From: Ricinus communis
Lineage: Eukaryota > Streptophyta > Magnoliopsida > Malpighiales > Euphorbiaceae
NCBI RefSeq assembly: GCF_019578655.1
Contig: NC_063256.1
Location: forward strand, 36,343,553 to 36,407,552
Direction: 5' to 3'
DNA length: 64,000 bases
The position numbers and the translations under genes are program-made. A model generated the notes under the pieces. The model worked only from the letters and a program-made list of their open reading frames with translations, was not told the origin of the DNA and did not search any database. Of the stretch, positions 12,800 to 24,447 are shown piece by piece (within the stretch, counting starts at the first letter, position 1; the number at the start of each line of letters is the position of its first letter).

Positions 12800-12935
12800 A
12801 GTGTTTAACATTTTAAATTTAAATAATTGATACATATTCTATTATTTAAAACTAATAATAATAATTTATCGGTTTAGTTTATAAATAAAAACATATACTT
12901 AATCTAAGTAAAAGAATTTCTTATTCGAATACCTT
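12800..12935 (-). repeat. MITE-like repeat, copy 1 (inverted)
   Basis: On the minus strand this matches the core of the four other copies (aactaaaccgataaat, then tagttttaaataatag, then atcaattattta). One end carries the shared terminal motif agaaattcttttacttagat. It is diverged and the boundaries are approximate. Confidence 0.5.
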
Positions 12936-14039
12936 CGAGAAATGCTACAAAAAAATTTTCTATAATATACGTGTTACTTTTTTATTTACTAAGTATATAA
13001 CGAAGAGCTATCTCGTATTTGTTAGAGTTTGGTTGATTTTATAAATATCTATTAGTCGTCATATTTTATATATAAGGGTTCTCTTTAAATTCAATTTATA
13101 TTTACTAGCTACGTTCAAATTATGAACCGGTACGGAGTTGATTTAAGTTTAATTCATTGAATTTAAAATTAATTTCAAATTTATAAAGTGTTTAAGTATT
13201 ATAAAAAAATATAGATATATGTGTATAATGTTTTTATAAACATTTGATTAAAATGTTATACAAATTTTAAAATAATTTAAAAAGTATAATAAATTTAATA
13301 TTTTGTAAAGATTATAATTTTTTTTATAACAGATACTTAGATATTATAAAAATGTTAATCAAGCATATAATCCTTTTAAATACAGATAATTAATTAAAAT
13401 GTTATGACAATTTTAAAGTAAAGAAATTAAAGAATGTAATGAAATTAATTTTTCTAAAACATTATAATTAAGAGAATGAATAATTTATAGAACTATAATA
13501 AATCCAACTATAAACCATTGTTTGCTGTAAATTTTGATAAACTTGGGCCAGCAAAAATCTATGGAGTTGAATTAAATTAAGGTGCAAACAATCATCCTGA
13601 AACTGCAAAACCCTAAACCATGAATCTAGTCATCTATGAACTTTGCCAATTCACAGTTTAGCCTTTGAGAGACCCTTAATTAGATTTACTGAAGAGTTGA
13701 AGTATGTATTAACATCTCCAATGGTGCTTTGGTGCTTTTTATTTAAAGCAACATCATTTTTGTAATAAAGAACACCTCAATAAAGATATACATAATATAT
13801 ATATATATATCAATCAGGAAGTGGGCTCTCTCTAGATAATAAGAAGATTTGAAAAGACACAGTTTTGCCCTACTCCTATCAGATTTTCTTACTTTTCCAG
13901 GCTTCTAATCTTAAGCTGTTTTAGAGCTTTAAGCTGTGGATAATCCAGAGGAAGAGAGAGACAGGTAATATCTCCTTTTGTTTGGTGAGTACCCATTTGG
14001 TAAAATCTGTTTGGGTGGCTTATCCAAAACCTTTTTGAT

Positions 14040-14063
14040 CCACACACACACACACACACACAC
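14040..14063. repeat. (CA)n microsatellite
   Basis: About 12 perfect CA units. Confidence 0.95.
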
Positions 14064-14555
14064 CCCTCTTTCCTTATTCAAGAATCCAGATGCAATTTTT
14101 TAGTCCTACTATACCAGAATATAAGCTAAAGTTTCCAAGATGAGTTGTACACAGAAATTAAAAAGTTTGATTATCAGGCTGAGCATTGAAACATGAATGT
14201 TCTGATTCTGAATTTCCTAATATGAACCTTCACAGCAAGAAAACCTTTCATATGGGGCTGGAAAAAGACAAGAATAGTGTAAGAGAACATAGAAGAGCAA
14301 ACTATTTTCCTTATCATGATAAACAGGTGCAGTATCATTTGCATGGATATGTCCAAAGAAAATCTCATAACTAGCTAGCTTGATGTTACTGCTGATGCAT
14401 GACATATTGCACTAACAACAAAAATTTTACTAGCCTACTACTCTTCATTATTTGTAGAGTTGCATATCAGACATGAATCTCAGCAACACCTTCCTTCCTT
14501 CCTTGTAAATAAATGGTCAAGGCTAAAATTGCAGGCAGTATCTAGACAGACTTAT

Positions 14556-14792
14556 TTATCTGATATTGCTACTCAAATCTAAATATTGGCAACCCATATC
14601 AGGAACCCCAAAATCTCTATCCAAGCACGCAGATGATAATTCACTCTTCCTATCTGCAGTAACAGTGTCTGTTCGACCAAGGCCAGCTAAACCCTGCGTC
14701 GATTTTCTTTTCGACCTTTTATTTTCCGATGGGATTGCTTTGATTGTGTTAGGAACCATACTGTCCCGCACTTCCCTTCCCTGACTCATCAT
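14556..14792 (-). CDS. Possible terminal exon, unidentified protein
   Basis: A 78-codon minus-strand frame with protein-like composition: a basic stretch (ENKRSKRKSTQG), then KSELSSACLDRDFGVPDMGC and a stop. The plus strand is also open here, so frame length alone proves nothing, but codon and residue use on the minus strand look coding. A second open stretch just upstream, at about 14865-14925 in another frame (PVDLRECTVNADMAFLFEEL), could be a preceding exon or chance. I recognise no family. It may be the end of a gene whose other exons I cannot trace, or a decayed fragment. Confidence 0.3.
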   Translation of the reverse strand: MMSQGREVRDSMVPNTIKAIPSENKRSKRKSTQGLAGLGRTDTVTADRKSELSSACLDRDFGVPDMGCQYLDLSSNIR

Positions 14793-14799
14793 ATGTGTG

Positions 14800-15720
14800 T
14801 AGTAAGCTAGCCAAGTTCATGGAAGCTACTATAAGTAAGGAAGAAGCTCTAAAGCTCTTCAAACAAAAAGGCCATATCAGCATTTACAGTGCACTCCCTT
14901 AAATCTACTGGGCTAAAGAAAAATTCATCCAATTTAATTGATCAAGAAGCTTAATGAAGTTTCCAAAACATATTAGAACGTGCGAGATACAAAGAACAAG
15001 ATCAACTGACATCCAGTAAAGTTCTGAACAGAACAGAAAGAATTCTGCTGCATGGCGATTCCAGTCAACCAATCTCCTTCATGATACAACCATACTAATT
15101 ACAAAAACTAATAGCACATTCTATTGACTGCTACTCAGTTCTTAAAGTGTAGACAAGAAAGCTAAGACCCACAAGTGATTCATTAAATGCCACACCAGAT
15201 CGTATTCCATGAATATGATATCTATCTAGTATGATGTATGGAATATATGACAAAGGTAGAGTATAAGAGTATTTCTATTGATTGGTTATGGCACGATTTC
15301 CAGAATTCAAATGATAAATTATGTTCTATTAGCTAATGAATTTTAGCCTCTAGAATGCAGTGCAAAACAGACAAGAAACCCACAAAGGAGGGCATGGCAG
15401 CACTTCTCCACTGTTCTATCATAGTGTTATCACCAACAACTTGAAAGTTATACTAAAAAGATCACTAATGCAAAATCTATATTTCTCTATTACGAGATTG
15501 TGCTATTATATAAACCCCTTTACTCATTTAATTCTATACAAAGGATTTGGTAGTCAGAAAAGAAAAATAACCAAATATTGTCAAGAAGGAAGAATTCTTC
15601 GACAGAGAAACTCTCTTGATTTCTTTTTGCATTTGAAGTACATATGCAACAAAAAATGGATATATACAAAGTCAAGTTCTATCACCAATTCACCACTCAA
15701 AACCTCCAAGGAATTTAGAA
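14800..15720. other. Region between the unidentified exon and the Josephin gene
   Basis: Moderately AT-rich. It probably includes the 3' UTR of the Josephin gene in its right part. The plus-strand frame at 15360-15770 is antisense to that gene and has no protein-like features. Confidence 0.4.
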
Positions 15721-15727
15721 AGAAAAA

Positions 15728-16457
15728 TCACTCTTTCTTATTCATGACAAGTAAAATCTCCCCGCCCTGACCAATAACATAGTCCAAGAAACCCCTAACC
15801 TCATCAACATCTTGAAAAGCCGAAGGCTCATGAAGATCACTATCTAAATTATACCAGATCCCGGAAATCTTCCTTAACGCAACCCAATGCCTACTCTTCC
15901 ATAACCCAGCATACCTTCTAACATGAACATTAAGAACAATACCGAACATATTATCATCATCGAGATCAATTGAAGAAGCCCCATTTCGCCGGTCATGCCA
16001 AACTACAATCTTACCCTTGTCTTCAAGTGCAGAGATTAAAACATTGATATCGTAGTTTCCAGTAAGAGAATTATGATGTGGCTTGAAGACTATAGATAAA
16101 GGCGTCCAGTTCTGCTTGTCTGGACATTCCAGAACTAGTTTCTCAGCAATTGCATCCAAGATTGGTCTTGTAAACTCATCCTTTTGCTGGATTCGATCGC
16201 ATGGGTAGTCATAAATGTGATTGATTAATCAGAAAGTTAGAAACTTTAACTTTCTTACGGTCGTTTTCTTGATTAATCGAATAAATTAGATGGATTGGAA
16301 AAGATAAAGAAAACGGAAAAAGAATAGTGTTTTTCTTTTTTATTTATATTACCTGGAAGAGATTGTTGAGGGCATGCAAGAGGCAAAACTGCAACCTTTG
16401 CCTTTCGTGATAGACTCGAGGATCATTGCTCGCCATCTCAATCAGTTCCTTTGACAT
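15728..16457 (-). CDS. JOSL: Josephin-domain deubiquitinase (JOSD/ataxin-3 type cysteine protease)
   Basis: Two exons, 16457-16353 and 16186-15728, joined in phase 0, encode 187 residues that are almost entirely one Josephin domain. The catalytic Cys lies in QFCLLHALNN (Cys25), the His in RHWVAL (His135), and the third residue is Asp150 in WYNLDS, where ataxin-3 has Asn; Asp matches the JOSD1/2 subtype as I remember it. The family cleaves ubiquitin from proteins or chains. There is no ubiquitin-interacting motif or other extension, which also fits the short JOSD class. An alternative start seven codons in (MASND) is possible; I chose the first ATG. Intron borders are GT-AG. In Arabidopsis I recall a Josephin gene beside PHT4;1, as is roughly the case here. 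Confidence 0.92.
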
Positions 16458-17654
16458 GAAATTTCTTTTCGATTTCTGTTGTCTTCTCTGAAAAAGCGTT
16501 TAGCTAGTAGGGCATTAAAATAGTGAGCTAACGCATTCGACATTGATACGACAGCGTTTGACTGAGCCAATGTCTAACATTCTGCTCTTAAATTTGACCA
16601 AAAAAATCTTCTTTAGCTTTGTCTTTATTTTAAATTTCTCCCCACGCTCTGTTCAAGCAGACTGTCAAGTGGGTCTGCTCTAATCCCTCCACAACTGCCA
16701 GTAGTTCCATAATACTGCACCTTCTTCTTTATCTAATACTTCAATTCTTGAATGTCTGTTGGGGTTATCAATCGGTCTCTATTTAACTCCAACACCTACA
16801 CAGAGCATTGAAATCGGCTTTTCGAAACAACAGACAAAATTTTACTAAAGATTTTACAGGCATAATGACCCAAAAAAAAAACAAAAAAAAAATCTGAGGC
16901 GACAGTAACAAGAGAGACAACGGTTCTGAGAGCTTTGATTTTATTTCATCAATGCATAGGGAAAAATTTGCAGACATAATCCACTCAAATTTTCACATCA
17001 TGGAGTTTAGACAACCTCGGGCGGAGGTTCTTTCGATGTCCGTTATGTCAAAAAACTGTGAATTTAACATACTCTCGTTGCTGGTTTTGAAATTGAATTT
17101 TGATTGTGTAATACTGTAACCCAATTCTGAGCAAAATTTAATTGAACAGGCAGGAAGGTTTCACTTCTTTAAATGGGTGGACCAACCTTATACTAAAAGT
17201 GTAAGGGAAGTTACTGTTGTGATTCTTACAAAGAAACTGTTTTGTTCTTTGAAGAAACTGTTCGAAATGTTTTAGATATTGAAGAAGTCATTCGAGATGT
17301 TTCAGATATTGTGCAAAATTTGATTGAATAGGTAGGAGACTGTCACTCCAATATATTGATGACAAAGATTTCTCTACATTGGTGATTATTAGCAATTATA
17401 AAAGAAAAAGAAAAATGATTCAACAAGGTTTTATGTCAAGCTATGTTAGGACTTGATTGAAATATTTATTTGTTTGATATAGAAAATTTTAATTTTTCGA
17501 CAATTTTCTTGATCGGGTCAACGAAATTATTATTAAAACCTTTCTTATGAAACGAAACTCCTAAAAATAATATTTGAATAATGGTTAATCGGAATGCATC
17601 TAATTTATTCGAGTATATATATTTTTACATTGGAATGGTTAAGGAAACTTAGGA
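16458..17654. other. 5' flank of the Josephin gene and spacer
   Basis: The first few hundred bases probably hold the leader and promoter of the Josephin gene. Further right there is an imperfect duplication (gaagaaactgttcgaaatgtttt against gaagaagtcattcgagatgtttc, about 17250-17310) but no gene. Confidence 0.45.
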
Positions 17655-17659
17655 CAATA
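17655..17659. repeat. Target-site duplication, left copy
   Basis: CAATA lies directly before the LTR start and matches 19744-19748 exactly. Confidence 0.85.
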
Positions 17660-19743
17660 TGTAACACCCTTAGTTATAATAATAATTATATATATATATA
17701 AAAAAAAAAAAAAACTTTTTTTCTCCCCTCCCCCTCCTCCTTTTCCTTCCTCCCTTCCTTCTCCCTCCCCCCGTCGACTGTCTTCTTCCCCGCCACGGCC
17801 ACGCCGCCTTCCTCCCTTCCCACGCTCTGCGGCTCTCCTTCCCTTTCCTCCTTTCCGTACCGAAGGTGGGAGTTGTCTTGGCTTGTTTTCGGCGATCTGG
17901 CCGGAATCGGACTCCCCACCCCCGAAAACCCTTGAAGCAACCCTCCTGTCGGAAATCCTTGCCGGCAGCCTTGAAAGGTGTCGCGTGAGCAGCGACTTTC
18001 CGGCCCCGATCCGCCTTCCGGCCACTTTCCGGCCAAAACTCTTGTCCTTCCGGACTCTCCGCGAACTTGAGCTTCGTAGGCGCCCGGTTGAATTCGATTG
18101 GCGGGACCGGACCCAGTGTTTTCGGGCCGAAATATTTTAATTTTCAACTCGGTATAATTTTATTAGACTCTGAAAATTTTTGTTATAATATTAGAAAGTT
18201 ATTGAGGCTATTAATTGCTTGTGTTGGGTAGTTTAAAAATAAATCAAATTGAATTGTTTGGATTGTGGTGTTTTGGAGTCGGGAAAATATTAATGCAGTT
18301 CTTGTGGCCTCTGTTATTAAATTCCAGCATGTCCGATATGTTTTTGGCAGGTCCTGGACCCGTTTTACGGGGGGTAAATATTCGTAATTTAGGGAGGTTC
18401 TGTCAAATTTTCAGTAGAATCCTCGAGTCCAATTTAATTCTAGGCAATGACCTTAGGGTCTAAGTTTAGGAAAAATTTTCGAATGTCTATTAATTGTATG
18501 TCTTTTGTTATTAGATAATTCAGCCTTCCCTTGCCGACTCCACCCGAGGCGAGGAGCGGATCGTGGAACGATCAAATCTGTGAGTTAAAGTCATTTAATC
18601 TTTGCGCTATTGCTAGTCCGATTTTAATATGCTATTTAGAATTTGTGCTTAATATGATTATTAGTATCGCAAGGTAAATGATTTCACTTGATTATTAATA
18701 TTTGAAATAATATAAATATTATTATTAGTATGTTATAATAAGATAAGCGTTATTATTTTTCCCTCGCAAATTGCACGTTGTTTTACCTTAAATCTTTAAT
18801 CTTTATTTCCGATATGTGTTGGTTGAGTTCATCGGATAATGATATTTATTATATGTGATGATTGCGAATTGGGAAATGTGGCTTGTAGAACATGCCACCG
18901 ATGGCCACCAGAATGATCATGGACATGTAATAAGATATTTATGGGTTTGCCACGGTCGAGCATTGCTCTGCCAGTCTTATTGGATTAAGAGAGCCGAATG
19001 GCTACTAGATTTCTTATTTGGATATTTAAGTGACCGGAGGTAAGGTCCCAGTCTTATTGGATTAAGAGAGCCGAATGGCTACTAGATTTCTTATTTGGAT
19101 ATTTAAGTGACCGGGAGGTAAGGTCCCTGGTCGAGCATTGCTCTCGGGGCGCCAGTCTTATTGGATTAAGAGAGCCAAAGTGGCTGTTAGAATTTGGGGT
19201 TAGGGTTCTACTTAGCCACACGTCCCGTGAAAGTAAAAATGTCTTTATTTATTTACACTCTCCTTTTATCATTTTATTATTATGGTGTATGATTTTATAT
19301 TATGACTGCAATTATATTCAGAAATTGGTATATTGTTTTGAATAATTAATATATCATGTGAAGGTTGCAAAAGCCCTTAGATTATTTGATTTTGACTCAC
19401 TCTAGACCGGTTTCGGTTGTAATTTTTTCGGTGTGAGTTAAAGACTTTCAAGACACCGACAGTCCGACTTCTTCTTTTTCGGACTTTTGTAATTATCTTG
19501 TACTTGTATACTTGTCATTTTTACTCTAGAGTATCCGCAGTAGAAAATTTTAAAATTTGTATAACTATTCTGACTCTTGTTGGTAGTTTGATGATGTATT
19601 ATGCAAGACAATTATGACTATTTTATATTTGGTTAATTGTATATTTGGATTTGCGGGTTGGTAAGGCTTACTACGGGTTTCGGTGGCCTTAAGCCTACCC
19701 ATTCCCTAGTGCCGGTCACGGGCCCCCAGAGTGGGTCGTGACA
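17660..19743. mobile_element. Solo LTR of an LTR retrotransposon
   Basis: A 2,084-bp element that starts TGTAACACCC and ends GTCGTGACA, so its ends are TGT...ACA as in plant LTRs. It is flanked by the perfect 5-bp duplication CAATA. No primer-binding site, polypurine tract or coding domain lies inside or beside it, and no second LTR is present, so it is best read as a solo LTR left by recombination. It has an unusually GC-rich segment (about 17720-18130) that gives long but meaningless open frames, and an internal tandem duplication near 18953-19190. Long LTRs with this start are common in Ty3/gypsy elements, so that superfamily is likely but unproven. Confidence 0.88.
18953..19190. repeat. 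Internal tandem duplication within the LTR
   Basis: The unit ccagtcttattggattaaga starts at 18971, 19048 and 19152. The first two starts are 77 bp apart. The third follows 104 bp later, because a second copy of ggtcgagcattgctct precedes it. Confidence 0.85.
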
Positions 19744-19748
19744 CAATA
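19744..19748. repeat. Target-site duplication, right copy
   Basis: CAATA directly after the LTR end, identical to 17655-17659. Confidence 0.85.
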
Positions 19749-20142
19749 GAAATATTATTTTTATTGATTATTAAATGTCATAAAGACCACATTACAACCA
19801 AAAGAAGTCCAGTAGCTAGCAAGTGATGCATTGTAGAAAGAGTGATGAACAATCAAGGCTATGAAACTTTGTTATGCTCTTAATTATGCCGTCAAATATT
19901 TAAATAAGCTTTTTAGTAATCTATAAAATTGGCTTAACAATAAGTAATGAACCTCAAATTATATAATAATTAGAGCACAAATATAAATTTAAGTCTCCTC
20001 CTAAACAAAATTATGGGATTCTTAGATTGCTAAATATGGCATTTGGAAAATCATTTTCATATCTTCTAAGGCTATTAGAATTAGAGTGAGTGGAAATTAA
20101 ATAAGACAAAGAAGTAGAAGGTCATATATATAAAATGAATTG

Positions 20143-20180
<38 letters not shown>

Positions 20181-20380
20181 GTTACACATGGAACTAGAGA
20201 ATTAATTAAATGGTAAAGTAGTAACAGAGGTAGCTGTGCAGTGCAAGGGACTGAAAGCACATTCAACTTAATTAAAAGAGTTCAAGAATCATAAACCCAT
20301 AATCATCATCATCATCATATCTAAAAATGGAGACACAAAGAGATTCAGAGAGAGCAGACAAAGATTAAAAGAAATAGATA
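19749..20380. other. Spacer with AT microsatellite, then 3' flank of TSP9
   Basis: AT-rich with no coding frame. The last 100-150 bases probably hold the 3' UTR of the minus-strand TSP9 gene. Confidence 0.5.
20144..20178. repeat. (AT)n microsatellite
   Basis: About 17 AT units, uninterrupted. Confidence 0.95.
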
Positions 20381-20387
20381 ATCTCAT

Positions 20388-20672
20388 TCATTTCTTGGCG
20401 AACAGGCCACCGAAGCCACCGAAGCCGCCATTCTTCTTCTTCTGGGGAATTGAGACAGAGTTCTTCCTGCCAGAGGTGGTGCCACCACTGCTCTTCTCCT
20501 CTACTTTCTTGAGGATAGGATCAGTCTCGTAGAACTGGTCTTCCTTGGTTAAATTGCCAAGAACCCAATCAAGAAACCCTTTCTCTTCTTTACTGCCACC
20601 AGCTCCTTTAGCTGCTGTTGCTGCGTACACTCTAACTGTTGGAGCAGCAAAGGCAATAGGAAGAGAAGCCAT
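20388..20672 (-). CDS. TSP9: Thylakoid soluble phosphoprotein TSP9, chloroplast precursor
   Basis: Intronless 94-residue frame starting [11 protein letters not shown]. The first 20 or so residues are small, hydroxylated and free of acidic residues, as in a chloroplast transit peptide, with likely cleavage near VYA-ATAAKG. The mature part has the family's conserved [20 protein letters not shown] block (residues 33-52), the GGTTSGRK segment (63-70) and the basic, Gly/Phe-rich end [21 protein letters not shown]9 is a small, largely unstructured thylakoid protein phosphorylated on threonines in the light and associated with photosystem II light-harvesting complexes; the Thr pair at 65-66 is a candidate site. 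A possible minus-strand TATA-like element (TATATTTA) lies about 75 bp upstream of the start. Confidence 0.88.
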   Translation of the reverse strand: MASLPIAFAAPTVRVYAATAAKGAGGSKEEKGFLDWVLGNLTKEDQFYETDPILKKVEEKSSGGTTSGRKNSVSIPQKKKNGGFGGFGGLFAKK

Positions 20673-22370
20673 TGTCTTCTTATCTTTCTTTCAAGATGTG
20701 GAAGGTATAAAGGATAGTGAAACTACAGGGAAAGATATGGCTGTTGTAAATATATCCTCTTTTTCTTGGATTTCTGGGTCTAAGTAATTCCTTTAGCCGT
20801 TGGATTAGTGTTGAGAGATGGAGGAAGTGTTTGTGCCACGAGCTCTCCACAAGTGGCTTATCTTCATTGCTGGTCTTTTCTTTCTTTTTCTTTAAATGGT
20901 TTTAAAAATCCAGAAGGGGGTGTGGATATGGATATGACATGTGGCAAGATGATAACCCATGAGCCTTTTGGTGACAATACCTTTAGATCCAATGTATTAT
21001 GCAAGTGTATCTCAATTCTTATCACAATAAGTAGGCCTGCTGTTGAGATGCTGAGCCCAAATTTGAAGGATTGAAATTTGCACTTTGCTAGGCTTAAGTG
21101 CAATGCCTCATAATAGAGGCCTAGAACCAAAAGCTTAAGCTCCCAAGTACTAGGTACGCTTAGTAGCATGGCAAAAATGTGTTCTTCCTTATTAATATGT
21201 TTACTCGCAGTAATTGTGGTCTTTCGGGAGAATCGATGACTACATCTTTGATGCACTTGCTAGTACTAGTATATACATCTAAAAATTCTTAATTGGCTAG
21301 TTGTAAATAGTCCAGAAAATGAGTTAAACCACTTGCGAGCTATTCAGAATTTGATCCAATAGAAATTTATTTATAATTATTTATTTAGTTAGATAAAGTA
21401 AACTTAAACTTAATTTACAAGCTTAAGTTTAATCATGTTCGACTTGTTTGTATTTGTAAATTAACTCGTCTATGAGCTCATGAGCGGGCTCGTGAGTTGA
21501 CTTATTTAAAATTTCAAGAACTATTTTATGAGCTGGCTTATATATAAATTTGAACATTACTGCATTAATCATGAATTAAAAACCGTTAAGATCTCAATAA
21601 TAAGCTCGTTTGTAGCTTAATAATATATTTTATTTGATATTTGTTTTTAATATGTATTTTAGATTTTTATTTTTATCTTATTTAAAAAATTATATTATTA
21701 TAAATATATGTAATTTAACAAGTTATTAAAACATATAAAATAAATAATTGATAGAAAATATACAAATACAATGATTATTAAGGTGAACCGTTTAGCTTAA
21801 TACACATGAATATATAATAACTAAATTAGTAAAATATTATATTTTTTATAAACATTTGAATCTTAATAAATATGCCTGCTCACATTTGAATCTAATTTAA
21901 TGTTTTCTTTCCTTTATTCTACTTTAAAGGTTATATTTTTCTTTTCTTTTCTTTTGTTCTAAATTACAATTACTTTTTCTTAATTGTTGATTTAAAAAGT
22001 AATTTGCTAAAAGATTTTTTTTATTAATCGACATAAATGTCAACATGTACTATTAGATTACCACTTTCTTCACTTGAAATTGTAAACATTTAGAAAGTCT
22101 GTAATGACTTTATTTATTTAAATTAATGGCATCAATAATTTGAGAAAAAGAAGACTAAATTTCTTAAGCTATATGTAAAGTAGTGTATCAAAGTAAATAG
22201 AAAAAAATAAGTGATTTTAATATTTGGTAAAGTTTGAAAATCTTATAAAGTTTTTTCCTCTATTCAAATAGGTCGAGTGACGTTTAAAATTTTTATGTAA
22301 TTTTTTTATAAATATTATATGAAAATATAATTAAAATTTGAAAAATTCTTATCAGTTTAGATGTATGTCT

Positions 22371-22406
<36 letters not shown>

Positions 22407-24340
22407 TCAAATCGGTAATTGACATATATTTATTAGTTTTAAGTAATGAGTACCCGTTAATCATTTAGTATAAAAATATACAAATATGTACTTTCTTATT
22501 TATTGTAGTATATAAAGACAGCGTAGTTAAAAATTATTTATTAAAATCTTGGTTGTTGCCACGTGGAATGTACTGGCACTACTTTTTTCATGAAAAACAA
22601 AAGAAATTGGAAGTGATTTGTTGATGTAAGATAGCCAATTAAGATCCCAAATTCAAAAGGGTTGGTGTAAGTTTCCCTTTGAAAGGGCAAGAGGAAACTA
22701 CTTTAGGTCCTTATAATGTTTCTTCCAATTAATCAACTTTTCCTTTACTTAGGGCCAATAAAAACTAATAGAGTCAAATTAATTCCCCCATTTAAGTCTA
22801 AGCAAATGTTCATCCTTTAGGGTTTTTCTTCAGGTTTTAGAAACAAACCCATTTTCTTAGTGTGGTTAGACCCACTTTTAACTACTCTTCATCCAGAAAC
22901 TTAGTCCGCAAGAATGTCAAGAAAATTAAGGCCACTCGAAAAGCTTCTTCTATAATGCATGCAGGTTTTATAAACTATAATAATTAATCATTTTTTCAGT
23001 TTTACTATATAAATAAAAATTCACCGATACGAAAGAAATGACCCGAACTTAAAAATTTTATTTTCTTTTAATGACCCTAAAATCAAGTAATTAAGTAGAT
23101 TATAATTTCACTTTCTTATTAATTCTTTAATGACTTAGAGGGTGAGTCTTGGAAAAACAAAGTAATTTCTTTAATAACTTGTAAATCACAAATTATATAT
23201 AAGGATAATTATATATAGACTGCTTTTTGATTAATCATGGAAATAAAGTATTGCAATTTTTATCCATAAGAAACCACGATCAAGCACTCATTTTCCTTAA
23301 AATGGAATCTGTTGCTATTGCTAATTAATTTTTAAAAACAACTTGATATGAACACCCAGAAAGAGAAAATAGAAAAAAGAAAATATAAATTAATTTACTA
23401 AGACGAGAGAGTAAATATGTCTTTTAGCTTAACCAAGATTTTGAGTTCGAATATTGGGTATCCAACTGCGTTAAAATTTTTGAAAGAATGTTTGTCACCC
23501 GTAAGAGTTCTATCGGACATATATATATATATCAAAACAATAAAATATATATATTTAAATTGTTAAAAAAAATTAAAAATAAAAACATAAAAAGAAAAAA
23601 AATGTTTATAAGTTTGGTGCGACCAAATAGATCAAAATACCCTATAATTCCACATTTGGCAATCAATTGAAGTGGAGAAACAATAGAGAAAACTTGTTTA
23701 TCCAATAAATTAACCAAAGTACACCAACCTTTATACCCTATAAAGCAACTACTGATAGCATTAGTGGTGATGAGCATTTTTCAAATTTCATTAGTGGGTC
23801 TTTTTTATTTTATTTTAATTCCTTCTATTTATCTGTTCATACCACCATCTATATATAACAATAATCTTTTTAATTCCCACTATTTATAAAAGTACGTAAA
23901 TACACTAATTTACTAAATCTGTTCACCAAAATTAAAATATTTTATGTAAATTATATGAATTATTAAAAATTAAAAGGAAACTGTCTAAGAAAAGAAATCA
24001 ATAAATTAATATTTTAATATGTAGAATGAATGCTAAATATATAAATTTTATTATCCGTCTTTTTTTATTTATTTATTCTCTTCTATTCGCTGTGATATAT
24101 ATAGGTAAACCAACGGCTTAGTTATAATACATATTTCATTTTTTTTTTACATAAAATAAGTTTTTTTTTTTTTAAATATTTTTAATTCAATTCCCTCTAT
24201 TTGCCAAAAGTAAGACCACTAGCAATTACATGGTTTTCTTGTATATTCTTTTAGCACAGTTCTAATCAACCCAATTGCATCAAACACAAGTTTACAAATT
24301 TTCCCAACAACTTGTTCCTAAAAAATTTGTTTTAATATCA
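20673..24340. other. Long AT-rich spacer
   Basis: The first 100 bases hold the TSP9 leader and promoter. Beyond that there is no coding frame. It contains a MITE-like copy at about 22340-22520 and a tRNA-promoter-like box (gagttcgaat) near 23440 that may come from a SINE. A short stretch at 22550-22900 is less AT-rich but has no open frame. Confidence 0.5.
22340..22520 (+). repeat. MITE-like repeat, copy 2
   Basis: The core at 22402-22480 (attaaatcaaatcggtaatt, then tattagttttaagtaatgag, then aatcatttagtataaaaata) matches the copies at 37.4, 41.2 and 63.4 kb. An (AT)n run of about 15 units at 22373-22402 interrupts its left part. Confidence 0.5.
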
Positions 24341-24342
24341 AA

Positions 24343-24356
24343 CTATATATATATAC
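24343..24356 (+). promoter_or_regulatory. Probable TATA box of the CYP86A1 gene
   Basis: ctatatatatatac lies about 92 bp upstream of the start codon, which would leave a leader of roughly 60 bases. Confidence 0.5.
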
Positions 24357-24447
24357 AACACCTTTGTATCATCTCTTTCACTGTCCAGGCAATCTTCTAT
24401 ATTTCCATCTCTAAAACATACAGACATACCTAACCCTCACACCACTT

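Larger units (their letters stand above)
12137..14039. other. 5' flank and AT-rich spacer
   Basis: The first 400-500 bases are less AT-rich and probably hold the leader and promoter of the minus-strand gene ending at 12136. Beyond 12780 the sequence is AT-rich and contains an inverted copy of the MITE-like repeat. A stretch near 13850-13970 looks like transcribed DNA (GC-richer, with GTAATAT after gagacag), but no coding frame follows. Confidence 0.45.

Noticed and set aside
15360..15770. 136-codon plus-strand frame
   Set aside because: Antisense to the 3' end of the Josephin gene, no protein-like features, codon use typical of AT-rich noncoding DNA.
17639..18147. Long GC-rich open frames on both strands (up to 153 codons)
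   Set aside because: They lie inside the solo LTR, are compositionally driven (Gly/Arg/Glu runs) and match no domain.
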